Positions 50,444 through 59,631 are shown, counted from the stretch's first letter. The stretch is 64,000 bases of DNA from Streptomyces tendae (GCF_014650435.1 NZ_BMUY01000001.1:744001-808000), one strand, 5' to 3'. The notes: generated by a model from the sequence alone, not told the origin. Numbers and translations are program-made.

Positions 50444-52168
50444 ATGGCCAGGGAATTTCAACGCGGCCACAAGGCCAGGATCAGTGATCTCACCGCGGGC
50501 ACGGATCTGTACGTAGGCGTGCAGATCTCCGGCCCCGGGCTGAGCTTCGACATCAGCTGCTTCGGTCTCGACGCCGACGAGCGGTTGTCGGACGACCGGT
50601 ACTTCGTGTTCTTCAACCAACCGAAGACCCCGGAGGAGTCCATCCAGCTCCTGGGTGCGCAGGCGGGTGACACGGAGTCCTTCCGGGTCACCCTGGACAG
50701 GATCCCGCAGCAGATCCAGAAGCTGTCCTTCACCGCCACGATCGACGGCGCCGGACAGATGTCGCAGGTGGGGCCCGGGTACATCCGGATCGTCGCCGGT
50801 GGCGAGGAGGTGGCCCGGTACCCGTTCAGCGGCTCAGAGTTCTCCACCGAGCGCGCCGTGATGCTGGGCGACTTCTATCTCAAGGACGTGTGGCGGTTCG
50901 CCGCCGTCGGGCAGGGCTTCGACGGCGGGCTCGACGCGCTGCTGAGGAACTTCGGCGGCGAGGTGGCCGAGGACGAGGCGCCCGCCCAGCAGCAGCCCGA
51001 GCAGCCGCAGGCCGGTGCCGCCCCGGGCTTCGCCCCGCCCGCACAGGCATCGGCCCCGCCGGCCTTCGGCGCGCCCGCCGCGTCCGCGCCGGCCCCGGCT
51101 CCCGCGCCCCAGCACGCCCCGCAGGGCTTCGCCCCGCCGCCCGCCGCCACGCCGCCACCGGCTCCCGCTCCGACGCCCGGCCCGGACGTGCACGCCGCGC
51201 AGACCATCGTCGCGCCGATGAACACGCCGCCCGGCGGCGCCCCGGTGCCGCCCCCCGCTCCGGCGCCCGCGCCGTACGGCCAGCAGCCGCCGTACGGCCA
51301 GGTCCCCGGCCAGACCGCGCCGCCGCCTCCCGGCTACGGCCAGCCGCCGGCCCCCCAGGCCCCGGCCCCGCCGCCGGGGTACGGCCAGCCGGCCGCGCCC
51401 CCCGGCTACGGGCAGCCCGGCCCGCCCGCGGGACACGGCCAGCCGACGCCACCTCCCGGCTACGGTCAGCAGCCTCCCCAGGGCATGCCCCAGGGCGCAC
51501 CGCAGGGCGCCGGTGTGATCGCGGCGCTCCAGCAGTTCAAGGAGACGGCGACCGGACAGCGCTGGACGCAGCAGAACAAGAAGCTGGTCCGCGTCGACCT
51601 CGGCGCCGAAGGCCAGCCCGTGCTCGCCCGGCAGGGCAGCATGGTGCTCTACCAGGGCAAGGTCGACTTCAGCTACAAGGGCGCCGGATTCGCCGGCCGG
51701 CTCGTGGGCAACGCCACCGGCCAGGAGATGCAGCTGATGCGCTGCACCGGCAAGGGGCAGGTGTTCCTCGCGGACAACTCCGCGATGCTCCACCCCATCG
51801 AGCTCCAGGGCGACGCCGTGTGCGTCTCCGCGGAGAACGTCCTCGCCTTCGACGAGAGCCTCCAGTACGAGGTCCGCCGCATCGAGGGGCACGGCATCCC
51901 GGGCGGCGCGCTGTTCACGATGCAGTTCCAGGGCACCGGCACGATCGTCGTCAAGACGCGCGGCGTACCCGTGGTGCTGCCGGTCACGCCCACGACGTTC
52001 GCCGACTGCAACGCCGTGGTCGCCTGGTCCGCAGCCGCGCAGGTGGTCGTCTCCAGCCAGGTGCGGATGCGCCGCAACTCCTACGCGGGCGACACGGGCG
52101 AAAGCGTCAACCTGCAGTTCCGGGCCGCGCCCGGCAGCTTCGTCGTCGTCCAGCCGTACGAGATCTGA
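50444..52168 (+). CDS. TerD-AIM24 fusion protein
   Basis: A 574-aa protein. Residues 1-185 are a TerD domain (DLYVGVQISGPGLSFDISCFGLD, FFNQPKTPEESIQLLG and RYPFSGSEFSTERAVMLGDFY, short extracts) with the acidic calcium-binding residues expected. Residues 190-365 are a Pro/Ala/Gly/Gln linker with repeated PPGYGQP, and the C-terminal 210 aa are an AIM24-like beta domain (QQNKKLVRVDLGAEGQPVLARQGSMV...). Stress-linked TerD proteins and AIM24 domains are each known, but the fused form is unusual. ATG 50444. It starts a three-gene operon with two free AIM24 proteins, 13 and 17 bp apart. Confidence 0.88.
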   Translation: MAREFQRGHKARISDLTAGTDLYVGVQISGPGLSFDISCFGLDADERLSDDRYFVFFNQPKTPEESIQLLGAQAGDTESFRVTLDRIPQQIQKLSFTATIDGAGQMSQVGPGYIRIVAGGEEVARYPFSGSEFSTERAVMLGDFYLKDVWRFAAVGQGFDGGLDALLRNFGGEVAEDEAPAQQQPEQPQAGAAPGFAPPAQASAPPAFGAPAASAPAPAPAPQHAPQGFAPPPAATPPPAPAPTPGPDVHAAQTIVAPMNTPPGGAPVPPPAPAPAPYGQQPPYGQVPGQTAPPPPGYGQPPAPQAPAPPPGYGQPAAPPGYGQPGPPAGHGQPTPPPGYGQQPPQGMPQGAPQGAGVIAALQQFKETATGQRWTQQNKKLVRVDLGAEGQPVLARQGSMVLYQGKVDFSYKGAGFAGRLVGNATGQEMQLMRCTGKGQVFLADNSAMLHPIELQGDAVCVSAENVLAFDESLQYEVRRIEGHGIPGGALFTMQFQGTGTIVVKTRGVPVVLPVTPTTFADCNAVVAWSAAAQVVVSSQVRMRRNSYAGDTGESVNLQFRAAPGSFVVVQPYEI

Positions 52169-52181
52169 GGGAGAGCCCGAC

Positions 52182-52862
52182 ATGAACCAGCCGCTCGCGG
52201 GCTACGCTCCCGCACCCGTCGCCGCCCGCATGGAGAACCACGGCAATCACATGCTGAAGGTCGCCATGCAGACCGGAAACGACCTCCTCGCGCGCGTGGG
52301 CTCGATGGTCGCCTACGAGGGCTTCGTCCAGTACGAGCCGAACCCGCCGGCCGTCCGCCAGATCGCCAAGGACTGGATGACCGGCGAGGGGGCGCCCCTG
52401 ATGAAGTGCTCCGGCGACGGACTGCTCTACCTCGCCGACTACGGCGCCAACGTCGTCGTCATCAACCTCAACGGCGACGGGATCTCCGTCAACGCCACCA
52501 ACCTGCTCGCCTTCGACGCCCACCTGACGTGGGGCGTGGAGCGGGTCAAGGGCCTGGCGAAGTTCGCCGGCCAGGGCCTGTGGAACACCAAGATCTCCGG
52601 ACAGGGCTGGGTCGCGCTCACCTCCCGGGGCAAGCCGATCGTGGTCGACTGCGGCGGCGGCGAGGACGAGACCTACGTCGACCCGGACGCGCTCGTCGCC
52701 TGGTCCCCGAACCTCAAGGTGAAGGGCAAGCGCAGCTTCAAGGCGCAGTCGCTGATCGGCCGCGGCAGCGGCGAGGCCTTCCAGATGGCCTTCTCCGGTC
52801 AGGGCATCGTCGTCGTCCAGCCCAGCGAGGACAGCACCGACCGCCTCCGGGTCCGGGGCTGA
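52182..52862 (+). CDS. AIM24-family protein
   Basis: A 226-aa beta-rich protein of the AIM24 (mitochondrial biogenesis-like) family. Repeated glycine-turn motifs: LARVGSMVAYEGFVQYEP, APLMKCSGDGLLYLADYGAN and AFSGQGIVVVQPSED. It has no signal peptide and no catalytic motif. Start ATG 52182 with GGGAGAG 8 nt upstream. It is 13 bp after the TerD-AIM24 gene. Its AIM24 repeat is about 25-30% similar by eye to the C-terminal domain of the fusion. Confidence 0.85.
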   Translation: MNQPLAGYAPAPVAARMENHGNHMLKVAMQTGNDLLARVGSMVAYEGFVQYEPNPPAVRQIAKDWMTGEGAPLMKCSGDGLLYLADYGANVVVINLNGDGISVNATNLLAFDAHLTWGVERVKGLAKFAGQGLWNTKISGQGWVALTSRGKPIVVDCGGGEDETYVDPDALVAWSPNLKVKGKRSFKAQSLIGRGSGEAFQMAFSGQGIVVVQPSEDSTDRLRVRG

Positions 52863-52879
52863 GGGGGAGCCAGAACATC

Positions 52880-53635
52880 ATGCAGAGCCCGATTTTCGCC
52901 TACAACGACCAGCAGACCCAGGAAGCCTGGAGCCTGCAGAACAAGCACATGCTCCGCGTCGCCCTGACCGGCCACGACGACGTGCTCGCCCGCAAGGGCA
53001 CGATGGTCGCCTACCAGGGGCTCGTCGAGTTCGACGCCGAGTACCAGAGCAACAGCCAGTCGCGCTCGCGTGCGCACACCGGTGAGGGCCTGGACCTGAT
53101 GCGCTGCCACGGGCAGGGCACGGTCTACTTCTCCAACCTCGCCCAGTGCGTCCACGTGGTGGACGTCGACCAGGACGGTCTCACCGTCGACAGCAGCTAC
53201 GTGCTCGCGATGGACTCGAACCTCCACCACGAGGTCATCGCGGTGGACAGCCTCTACGGCATCTCCGGCTCGGGGAAGTACCAGCTCAACATCACGGGCC
53301 GCGGGAAGGTCGCCCTGATGACCTCGGGCTCGCCGCTGTTCATGCAGGTGACGCCCGACAAGTACGTCAACTGCGACGCCGACGCCATCGTCGCCTGGTC
53401 CACCGGGCTGCGCGTGCAGATGCAGGCCCAGACGCACTCCTCCGGAGTGTGGCGGCGCCGCGGCAACACCGGCGAGGGCTGGGAGCTGAGCTTCATGGGC
53501 AGCGGCTACGCGCTCGTCCAGCCCAGCGAGCTGCTGCCGCCGCAGAACGCCCAGGTCGGGCAGGGTGTCGCCGCGCAGTACGGCATGGGGCAGCACGGAG
53601 CCCGCGGTCAGAACCAGGGCAACGTCTGGAGCTGA
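52880..53635 (+). CDS. AIM24-family protein
   Basis: A 251-aa AIM24 protein (MLRVALTGHDDVLARKGTMV, DLMRCHGQGTVYFSN, SFMGSGYALVQPSELL). The Gly/Gln-rich tail (GQGVAAQYGMGQHGARGQNQ) is likely flexible. ATG 52880 follows GGGGGAG by 10 nt. Third gene of the operon; the hairpin at 53657-53692 ends it. Three different AIM24 domains in one operon suggest a hetero-oligomeric assembly. Confidence 0.85.
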   Translation: MQSPIFAYNDQQTQEAWSLQNKHMLRVALTGHDDVLARKGTMVAYQGLVEFDAEYQSNSQSRSRAHTGEGLDLMRCHGQGTVYFSNLAQCVHVVDVDQDGLTVDSSYVLAMDSNLHHEVIAVDSLYGISGSGKYQLNITGRGKVALMTSGSPLFMQVTPDKYVNCDADAIVAWSTGLRVQMQAQTHSSGVWRRRGNTGEGWELSFMGSGYALVQPSELLPPQNAQVGQGVAAQYGMGQHGARGQNQGNVWS

Positions 53636-53656
53636 GCGCCTACACGGCCGCAGTTC

Positions 53657-53692
53657 GGTAAGGGGTGATCGCCAGGGCGGTCACCCCTTACC
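53657..53692. terminator. hairpin terminator of the TerD/AIM24 operon
   Basis: GGTAAGGGGTGA (53657-53668) pairs with TCACCCCTTACC (53681-53692); an inner CGCC/GGCG pair shortens the loop. It lies between convergent stop codons (53635 and 53695). Confidence 0.88.
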
Positions 53693-53694
53693 GG

Positions 53695-54210
53695 TCACAG
53701 GCGGGCGCGAGTCGCCGCCAGCAGGCGTACGACGGACTCGTCGGCCACGTCCGCGACCTCGGCGTACGGGAACCAGCGCAGGTCGAGGGACTCGTCGCTG
53801 ATCGCCTCCACGGCCCCCTCGGGGGCCACGGCCGCGTACTGCACGTCCAGGTGCCAGGCGCAGGGCGTGTGGTGGCGGTCCAGGCGCACGGGACCGCCCG
53901 GAAGCAGCGTCAGCCCGGCGATGCCCGACTCCTCCGTGCCCTCGCGCAGGGCCGCCCGGGCGAGCGTCTCGTCGACCGGTTCGCAGTGACCGCCCATCTG
54001 CAGCCACATGCGCATCTTCTTGTGCAGGGTCAGCAGGACCCGCCCGCGCGAGGGGTCGATCACCATGGCGCTCGCCGTGACGTGCCCGTCGGCGCAGGCC
54101 TTCCACATCCCGTCGGGGTGCGCCGCGAGATGGTCCAGGTAGACCTGCCGCAGCTCGTCCTGGCCCTCGTACGCCTTCAGGACCAGGACCGCGTCGTCGT
54201 GGAGGCTCAC
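53695..54210 (-). CDS. Nudix hydrolase
   Basis: A 171-aa Nudix protein; the Nudix box region is GGHCEPVDETLARAALREGTEESGI (about 78-102, REGTEE core). GTG 54210 overlaps the stop of the upstream gene as GTGA, so translation is coupled to the metalloprotease. It probably hydrolyses a nucleoside diphosphate derivative. A longer ORF in this frame to 55206 is antisense shadow. Confidence 0.88.
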   Translation of the reverse strand: MSLHDDAVLVLKAYEGQDELRQVYLDHLAAHPDGMWKACADGHVTASAMVIDPSRGRVLLTLHKKMRMWLQMGGHCEPVDETLARAALREGTEESGIAGLTLLPGGPVRLDRHHTPCAWHLDVQYAAVAPEGAVEAISDESLDLRWFPYAEVADVADESVVRLLAATRARL

Positions 54211-55661
54211 TCGCGGCCGTCGCCCTTGGGCTCGTCCCGGCCGTCGTCGCCGTCCTCGCCCTGGTCCCGCTTCTTCAGGTCGGGCTTGCCCGCCGCCTCG
54301 CCGAGCATCTTGTCCAGCTCGGAGAAGTCGAGCTGCTCGCGGTGCACGAAGCCGTCCGGGTCGTCCAGGTCGGTCGCGGTCGGCAGCATGTCCGGGTGGG
54401 CCCACAGACCGTCCCGGCCGTCGACACCGTGGGCGTCCGTCAGGGACGCCCACAGGCGGGAGGCGTCGCGCAGTCGGCGCGGGCGAAGCTCCAGGCCGAT
54501 CAGCGTCGCGAACGTCTGCTCCGCGGGACCGCCCGAGGCGCGACGGCGGCGCAGCGTCTCGCGCAGCGCGTCGGCGGAGGACAGGCGCGGCTTGGCGGCG
54601 GTGTGCACCACCGCGTCCACCCAGCCCTCGACGAGCGCCAGGGCCGTCTCCAGACGGGCCAGGGCCGCCTTCTGCTCCGGGGTGTCCTCCGGCTGGAACA
54701 TGCCCTGCTGGAGAGCCTCCTGCAGCTGCTCGGGGTTCTGCGGGTCGAACTGGCCGACCACGTCCTCCAGCTTGGCCGTGTCGACCTTGATGCCGCGGGC
54801 GTATCCCTCGACGGCGCCGAACAGGTGCGAGCGCAGCCACGGCACGTGCGCGAAGAGGCGCTGGTGGGCGGCCTCGCGCAGGGCCAGGTACAGCCGCACC
54901 TCCTCCTGCGGCACGCCGAGGTCCTTGCCGAACGACTCGATGTTCACCGGCAGCAGCGCGGCCTTGCCGGCCGGGCCGAGCGGCAGGCCCACGTCGGTCG
55001 AGCCGACGACCTCGCCGGCCAGCACACCGACGGCCTGCCCGATCTGCGTGCCGAACATGGCGCCGCCCATGGACCGCATCATGCCGATCAGCGGGCCGGC
55101 CATGGCCTGCATCTCCTCCGGCAGGACGTCGCCCATGGCGTTGCCGACGCGCTCGGCGACCGGGTCGACCAGCTCGCGCCAGGCGGGCAGGGTCGCCTCG
55201 ACCCACTCCGCGCGGCTCCAGGCCACGGAGGTGCCCGCACCCGACGGCAGGGCCGTGGCGTCGTCCAGCCAGAGGTCGGCCAGACGCACGGCCTCCTGGA
55301 CGGCATTGCGCTCGGCGGGACCGACGCTGGCGTCCTTGCGGCCGTCAGGCGTGCCCTGGGAGACCGTCTGGCGGGCGATCTGCTTGGCCATGTCCCAGTT
55401 CACCGGGCCGCCCTCGTAGGAGAGCATCTGGCCCAGCTGCTGGAACGCGGCGCCCAGGTCGTTGGGGTTCATGGAACCGAACATGGCAGCGAACGGGTTG
55501 TCCGCGCCGGGGCCGCCCGGGCCTCCGGCTCCGGACATCCCGAAACCGAACGGGTTGGCCGGTCCCTGACCACCGCCGCTCTGCTGGTCCTTCTTCTTGC
55601 CTTCGTCGCCGTCGTCCGGCTCCTCCGGCGGAAGGCCGAATCCGAATGGGGTGTCACTCAC
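54207..55661 (-). CDS. DUF2342-type zinc-dependent metalloprotease-like protein
   Basis: A 484-aa protein. N-terminal Gly/Pro/Asp region (NPFGFGMSGAGGPGG), then the conserved core with REAAHQRLFAHVPWLRSHL (about 210-228), whose HxxLF-H histidines could bind zinc, and DDPDGFVHREQLDF near the end. The mycobacterial homologue is Rv3195. The usual HExxH is not exact here, so protease activity is an inference from family naming. GTG 55661 follows GAGGAA by 5 nt. Coupled to the downstream Nudix gene. Confidence 0.82.
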   Translation of the reverse strand: MSDTPFGFGLPPEEPDDGDEGKKKDQQSGGGQGPANPFGFGMSGAGGPGGPGADNPFAAMFGSMNPNDLGAAFQQLGQMLSYEGGPVNWDMAKQIARQTVSQGTPDGRKDASVGPAERNAVQEAVRLADLWLDDATALPSGAGTSVAWSRAEWVEATLPAWRELVDPVAERVGNAMGDVLPEEMQAMAGPLIGMMRSMGGAMFGTQIGQAVGVLAGEVVGSTDVGLPLGPAGKAALLPVNIESFGKDLGVPQEEVRLYLALREAAHQRLFAHVPWLRSHLFGAVEGYARGIKVDTAKLEDVVGQFDPQNPEQLQEALQQGMFQPEDTPEQKAALARLETALALVEGWVDAVVHTAAKPRLSSADALRETLRRRRASGGPAEQTFATLIGLELRPRRLRDASRLWASLTDAHGVDGRDGLWAHPDMLPTATDLDDPDGFVHREQLDFSELDKMLGEAAGKPDLKKRDQGEDGDDGRDEPKGDGRE

Positions 55662-55853
55662 GGGGTTCCTCGGCTGGTAGGGCCGCCGGTTCTTTCCGGC
55701 GGCACGGCTGCCCGACTTCACCACCCAGCGTAGACACCCGAAGCCGATCGGGCCTCGGTGCTTCGCCGACTGACGGCCTGCGGCAGGATGGATGCCACCT
55801 GGTACGCACGCGTCGCTCGCGCTCGTACTGAAGACAACCTCTGGAGACGCCCG

Positions 55854-56975
55854 GTGAGTTCCCCAGATCCGCAGGTTCGCGCAGCGCGAAACCAGTCAAC
55901 CAGTTCCGCCCGCTCCGGCGCGCGCGGACCCGTCGTCGCGGTCACCGGTGCCGCGTCCGGGGTCGGGGCCCTGCTCACCGCGCGGCTCGCCGCATCCGAC
56001 GAGGTCAGACAGGTCGTGGCCATCGACGAACGGCGCGGTGGGTGCGAGGCGGCCGAGTGGCAGATCCTGGACGTACGGGACCCGGCCATCGCCGAGAAAC
56101 TGCGTGGTGCGGACGTCGTGGTGCACCTGGCGCTCGACCTCGACCTGGAAACGGACGCGGCCGCCCGTACGGCTTACAACGTCCGGGGGACGCAGACCGT
56201 GCTGACCGCCGCCGCGGCGGCCGGCGTGCACCGGGTCGTGCTCTGCACCTCCGCGATGGTCTACGGCGCCCTCCCGGACAACGAGCTGCCGCTGTCCGAG
56301 GACGCCGAGCTGCGCGCCACGGCCGAGGCCACCGGCGTCGGGGACCTGCTGGAGATCGAGCGGCTCGCGCGGCGCGCGCCCCGGGCGCATCCCGGCCTGA
56401 ACGTGACCGTGGTGCGGCCCGCCGTGCTGGTCGGAGGCATGGACACCGCGCTGACCAGGTACTTCGAGTCCCCCCGGCTGCTGGTCGTGGCCGGATCGCG
56501 GCCGGCCTGGCAGTTCTGCCACGTCGACGACCTGTGCAGCGCCCTGGAGTACGCCGTCCTGGAGAAGGCCGACGGCGAGCTGGCCGTCGGGTGCGACGGC
56601 TGGCTGGAGCAGGAGGAGGTCGAGGAGCTCAGCGGCATCCGGCGCATGGAGCTGCCCTCCGCGGTAGCGCTCGGCGCGGCGGCCCGGCTGCACCGGATCG
56701 GACTGACGCCGTCCCCGGCGGGGGACCTGGCGTACACGATGTACCCCTGGGTCGTCAGCGGCAGCCGCCTGCACGATGCCGGATGGCGTCCCAAGCACAC
56801 GAACGAGGAGGTCCTGGCGGAGCTGCTCGAGGAGGTCTCGGGTCGGCACACGGTCGCCGGGCGGCGCCTGGGGCGCAAGGACGCTACGGCGGCGGGGGCC
56901 GCCGGCGCGACGGTGGCGCTGCTGGGCGCGGCCGCGGTGGTGCGCCGCGCGCGCAAGGCCCGGCGCCGCATCTGA
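55854..56975 (+). CDS. SDR-family NAD(P)-binding protein with C-terminal membrane anchor
   Basis: A 373-aa extended SDR. The nucleotide loop is VVAVTGAASGVGALL (about 28-42). The expected YxxxK is not clear: the place is taken by LCTSAMVYGALPDNE, which has Tyr but no Lys at i+4. A final hydrophobic helix (GAAGATVALLGAAAVVRRARKARRR, short extract) suggests a membrane anchor. Start GTG 55854 after GGAG. It is monocistronic and reads in the same direction as moaE 107 bp later. Confidence 0.8.
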   Translation: MSSPDPQVRAARNQSTSSARSGARGPVVAVTGAASGVGALLTARLAASDEVRQVVAIDERRGGCEAAEWQILDVRDPAIAEKLRGADVVVHLALDLDLETDAAARTAYNVRGTQTVLTAAAAAGVHRVVLCTSAMVYGALPDNELPLSEDAELRATAEATGVGDLLEIERLARRAPRAHPGLNVTVVRPAVLVGGMDTALTRYFESPRLLVVAGSRPAWQFCHVDDLCSALEYAVLEKADGELAVGCDGWLEQEEVEELSGIRRMELPSAVALGAAARLHRIGLTPSPAGDLAYTMYPWVVSGSRLHDAGWRPKHTNEEVLAELLEEVSGRHTVAGRRLGRKDATAAGAAGATVALLGAAAVVRRARKARRRI

Positions 56976-57082
56976 GACGGATCCCGGCCGGCGGCCTCCG
57001 TAGGAGGCTCCAACGATGTACGCGCGCGTGCCGGGCGATCACGCTATTCCGCGCCGTCCGCGGTGTGGGGCACGATGGGCGT

Positions 57083-57541
57083 ATGGCAACCACGAACGAC
57101 CACCCCGGCGAGCTGGCCGCAGCGGACCCCGTCAAGCTGATCGGCATCCGCGAGACGCCCCTGTCCGTGGACGAGGTCTTCCGCGCGGTCGGCGACGACG
57201 CGTCGGGCGGCACCGCCCTGTTCGTGGGCACCGTGCGCAACCACGACGGGGGCACCGACGTCGACCGGCTCGGGTACTCGTGCCACCCGAGCGCCGAGGC
57301 CGAGATGCGGCGGATCGCCGAGAAGGTCGCCGCGGAGTACCCGGTACGGGCGCTCGCGGCGCTGCACCGTGTGGGGGACCTGGAGGTCGGGGACCTCGCG
57401 GTGGTCGTCGCCGTGTCCTGCCCGCACCGGGGCGAGGCATTCGACGCCTGCCGGAAGCTGATCGACGACCTCAAGCACGAGGTGCCCATCTGGAAGCACC
57501 AGACGTTCTCCGACGGAACCGAGGAATGGGTGGGCGCCTAG
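57083..57541 (+). CDS. moaE: MoaE: molybdopterin synthase large subunit
   Basis: A 152-aa MoaE homologue. Conserved: TALFVGTVRNHDGG (about 45-58), active-site region VPIWKHQTFSDG with Lys (about 137-140) and PHRGEAFDAC (about 114). With the MoaD small subunit, loaded by MoeZ, it makes molybdopterin from cPMP. ATG 57083, with CACGAT ending 6 nt upstream, may be leaderless. Confidence 0.93.
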   Translation: MATTNDHPGELAAADPVKLIGIRETPLSVDEVFRAVGDDASGGTALFVGTVRNHDGGTDVDRLGYSCHPSAEAEMRRIAEKVAAEYPVRALAALHRVGDLEVGDLAVVVAVSCPHRGEAFDACRKLIDDLKHEVPIWKHQTFSDGTEEWVGA

Positions 57542-57682
57542 GGCCTTACGCCCGGTGGCGGGAGCGGCGACCGGCCCGTGGCTCCGGTTGCGTAACCCGC
57601 CCCCCGGCGTGAGCGTTGTCACTGCGAATGGTTAATCTGCTGATCAGTCAGTCGCGGACACTCATGGGGTTGGGAGGTCGGC

Positions 57683-57847
57683 ATGGGAGCGCTCGCCTGG
57701 TTGCTGTTTCCGCTGGTGGCCGCTGTCGGTGCGGGCCTATGGGGAAGCTGGGCCAACCGGACCCGCAAGGCCCGGAGCGACGGCCCCGAGCTGGACGGGT
57801 ACGCCCGGTTCCGTGAGGCCATGGAGAAGCCCCGCACGGGTGCCTGA
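57683..57847 (+). CDS. small single-span membrane protein, 54 aa
   Basis: ATG 57683 has the ribosome site GGGAGGT 6 nt upstream. One membrane helix (LAWLLFPLVAAVGAGLWGSW, residues 4-23) is followed by a basic, then acidic tail (RTRKARSDGPELDGYARFREAMEKP). Function unknown; size and codon usage are normal. Possibly coupled to the following protease, 73 bp away. Confidence 0.78.
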   Translation: MGALAWLLFPLVAAVGAGLWGSWANRTRKARSDGPELDGYARFREAMEKPRTGA

Positions 57848-57920
57848 CGGCCCTGTGACGACCACCGGACGACCGCAGCCCTGACGGTGTTCTGACAGCC
57901 GCGTCCCGTACTGTCGTGCC

Positions 57921-59015
57921 ATGCCACGCCGCACCGCGACGATGCTCGCCTCCACCCTGATGCTGATCGCGCTTCTGTGCGCGGGTGTGTTCATCCCCGT
58001 GCCGTACTCGGAGATGTCACCCGGGCCGACGGTGAACACCCTCGGGGACCACGACGGCGAGCCGGTGCTCCAGATCTCCGGTCACAAGACCTACGAGGCG
58101 AGCGGCCATCTGAACATGACCACCGTCCGGGTCACCAGCGCCGAGTACAAGATGAACCTCGTGGAGGCCGTCTACGGCTGGCTGGCGCACGACAACAGCG
58201 TGGTGCCGCACGAGACCCTCTACCCGGACGGCAAGACCGAGGAAGAGGCCACCCAGGAGAACGCGGAGGAGTTCAGCCAGTCCCAGGAGACCGCGAAGGT
58301 GGCCGCCCTCAAGGCGCTCGACATCCCGGTGAAGTCCTGGGTGGTCGTCTCCGCCGTCGTCAAGGACTCCCCGTCGCAGGGCAGGCTGCACGCCGGTGAC
58401 GTGATCAAGGCCGTGGACGGTACGGCCGTCAAGAAGCCCACGGACGTCGCCGAGCTGGTCACCAAGCACGAGCCGGGCGAGGACACCGTCTTCACGATCG
58501 TGCCCGCCAAGGAGCAGGCCGCCGCGGAGAAGGAGGGCCGGACGCCGACGAAGACGGAGAAGGTCACGGTCACCACCGAGACCTCCGACGACGCCGGCGA
58601 GAAGCGCGCCGTCGTCGGGATCTCCGCCGGAACCGACCACACGTTCCCGTTCGACATCGACATCAAGCTCGCCGACGTCGGCGGCCCGAGCGCCGGCCTG
58701 ATGTTCGCCCTCGGCATCTACGACAAGCTGACCCCCGGTGACCTCACCGGCGGCAAGTTCGTCGCCGGCACCGGGACGATCGACGACAACGGCAAGGTCG
58801 GCCCGATCGGCGGCATCGGCATGAAGACCATCGGCGCGCACGACAAGGGCGCCCAGTACTTCCTCACGCCCGCGGACAACTGCGCGGCGGCCGCCGAGGA
58901 CACCCCCGACGGGCTCACCCTGGTGAAGGTCGACACCATCGACGACGCCCTCGGCGCGCTGAAGGACATCCGTTCCGGCAAGACCGCCGACCTGCCGAAG
59001 TGCACGGAGGGGTAG
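57921..59015 (+). CDS. YlbL-like membrane-anchored PDZ and Lon (S16) protease
   Basis: A 364-aa protein. An N-terminal membrane helix (LASTLMLIALLCAGVFI, about 8-25), then a PDZ domain (SPSQGRLHAGDVIKAVDG, about 150-170) and a Lon-type protease domain with Ser in DVGGPSAGLMFAL (about 257) and Lys in GIGMKTIGAHDKGA (about 300). This matches Rv3194c and B. subtilis YlbL. TACTGT ends 6 nt before ATG, so the transcript is probably leaderless. It likely degrades membrane or secreted proteins. Confidence 0.92.
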   Translation: MPRRTATMLASTLMLIALLCAGVFIPVPYSEMSPGPTVNTLGDHDGEPVLQISGHKTYEASGHLNMTTVRVTSAEYKMNLVEAVYGWLAHDNSVVPHETLYPDGKTEEEATQENAEEFSQSQETAKVAALKALDIPVKSWVVVSAVVKDSPSQGRLHAGDVIKAVDGTAVKKPTDVAELVTKHEPGEDTVFTIVPAKEQAAAEKEGRTPTKTEKVTVTTETSDDAGEKRAVVGISAGTDHTFPFDIDIKLADVGGPSAGLMFALGIYDKLTPGDLTGGKFVAGTGTIDDNGKVGPIGGIGMKTIGAHDKGAQYFLTPADNCAAAAEDTPDGLTLVKVDTIDDALGALKDIRSGKTADLPKCTEG

Positions 59016-59055
59016 CCCTCCCGCACAGCCTCCCGGCGGTCGGCGTCCGGCGGGC

Positions 59056-59598
59056 CTACTCCTCGAACGTCGCCGTCAGCGCCTCGGCCAGACCCGGCAC
59101 CAGGTCGGATCCGGTGAGGACCTCTGTGGCCGCGTCCTTCTCCCGCAGCCGCAGGGCCGAGTCGCGGGCGCCGTCGCGCAGGACCGCGACCGTCATGCGG
59201 ACCTCCTGACGGTCCGGGTGCTCCGCCACCCACTGCGCGAGCTTCTTCTCGTTGAGGCCCGAAGGCACCTGCGCCTCGGCCGAGGGCGGCAGCATCAGCC
59301 GCTCCACGGTGAGCGCGCAGCCGACCACGGCGTCGGGCCAGGCGATGGTGCCAAGGAACTCGTCGAGCGCCTGGCCCGTTGGAATCTCGTCCTGCTCGAT
59401 CGGGGTGAGGCCGGAGGACTCCGACTCCTCCTGCAGACCGAGCCGGTCCGCGAGCGAGGGCTGGTCGGCCCGCAGCCGTGCGGTGTCGACAAGGGCGAAG
59501 AGGCGTGCGGGCTGGTCCCAGCCGAGGCCGGAGACGTACTCGTCGATCTCGAGTACGGCCCGGGTGAGGGGGCTCGCTGCCATGGGGGTGTTGGACAT
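59056..59598 (-). CDS. PPA1309-family protein
   Basis: A 180-aa acidic protein typical of the actinobacterial PPA1309 family: RAVLEIDEYVSGLGWDQPARLFALVDTARL (short extract, about 16-40) and WVAEHPDRQEVRMTVAVLRDG. It has no catalytic motif I recognise. ATG 59598 with CAGGAT ending 7 nt upstream looks leaderless. It is convergent with the PDZ protease gene and divergent from UPF0182. Confidence 0.85.
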   Translation of the reverse strand: MSNTPMAASPLTRAVLEIDEYVSGLGWDQPARLFALVDTARLRADQPSLADRLGLQEESESSGLTPIEQDEIPTGQALDEFLGTIAWPDAVVGCALTVERLMLPPSAEAQVPSGLNEKKLAQWVAEHPDRQEVRMTVAVLRDGARDSALRLREKDAATEVLTGSDLVPGLAEALTATFEE

Positions 59599-59631
59599 GG
59601 TCACAATCCTGCCTCGTTCATGGCCCGAATC

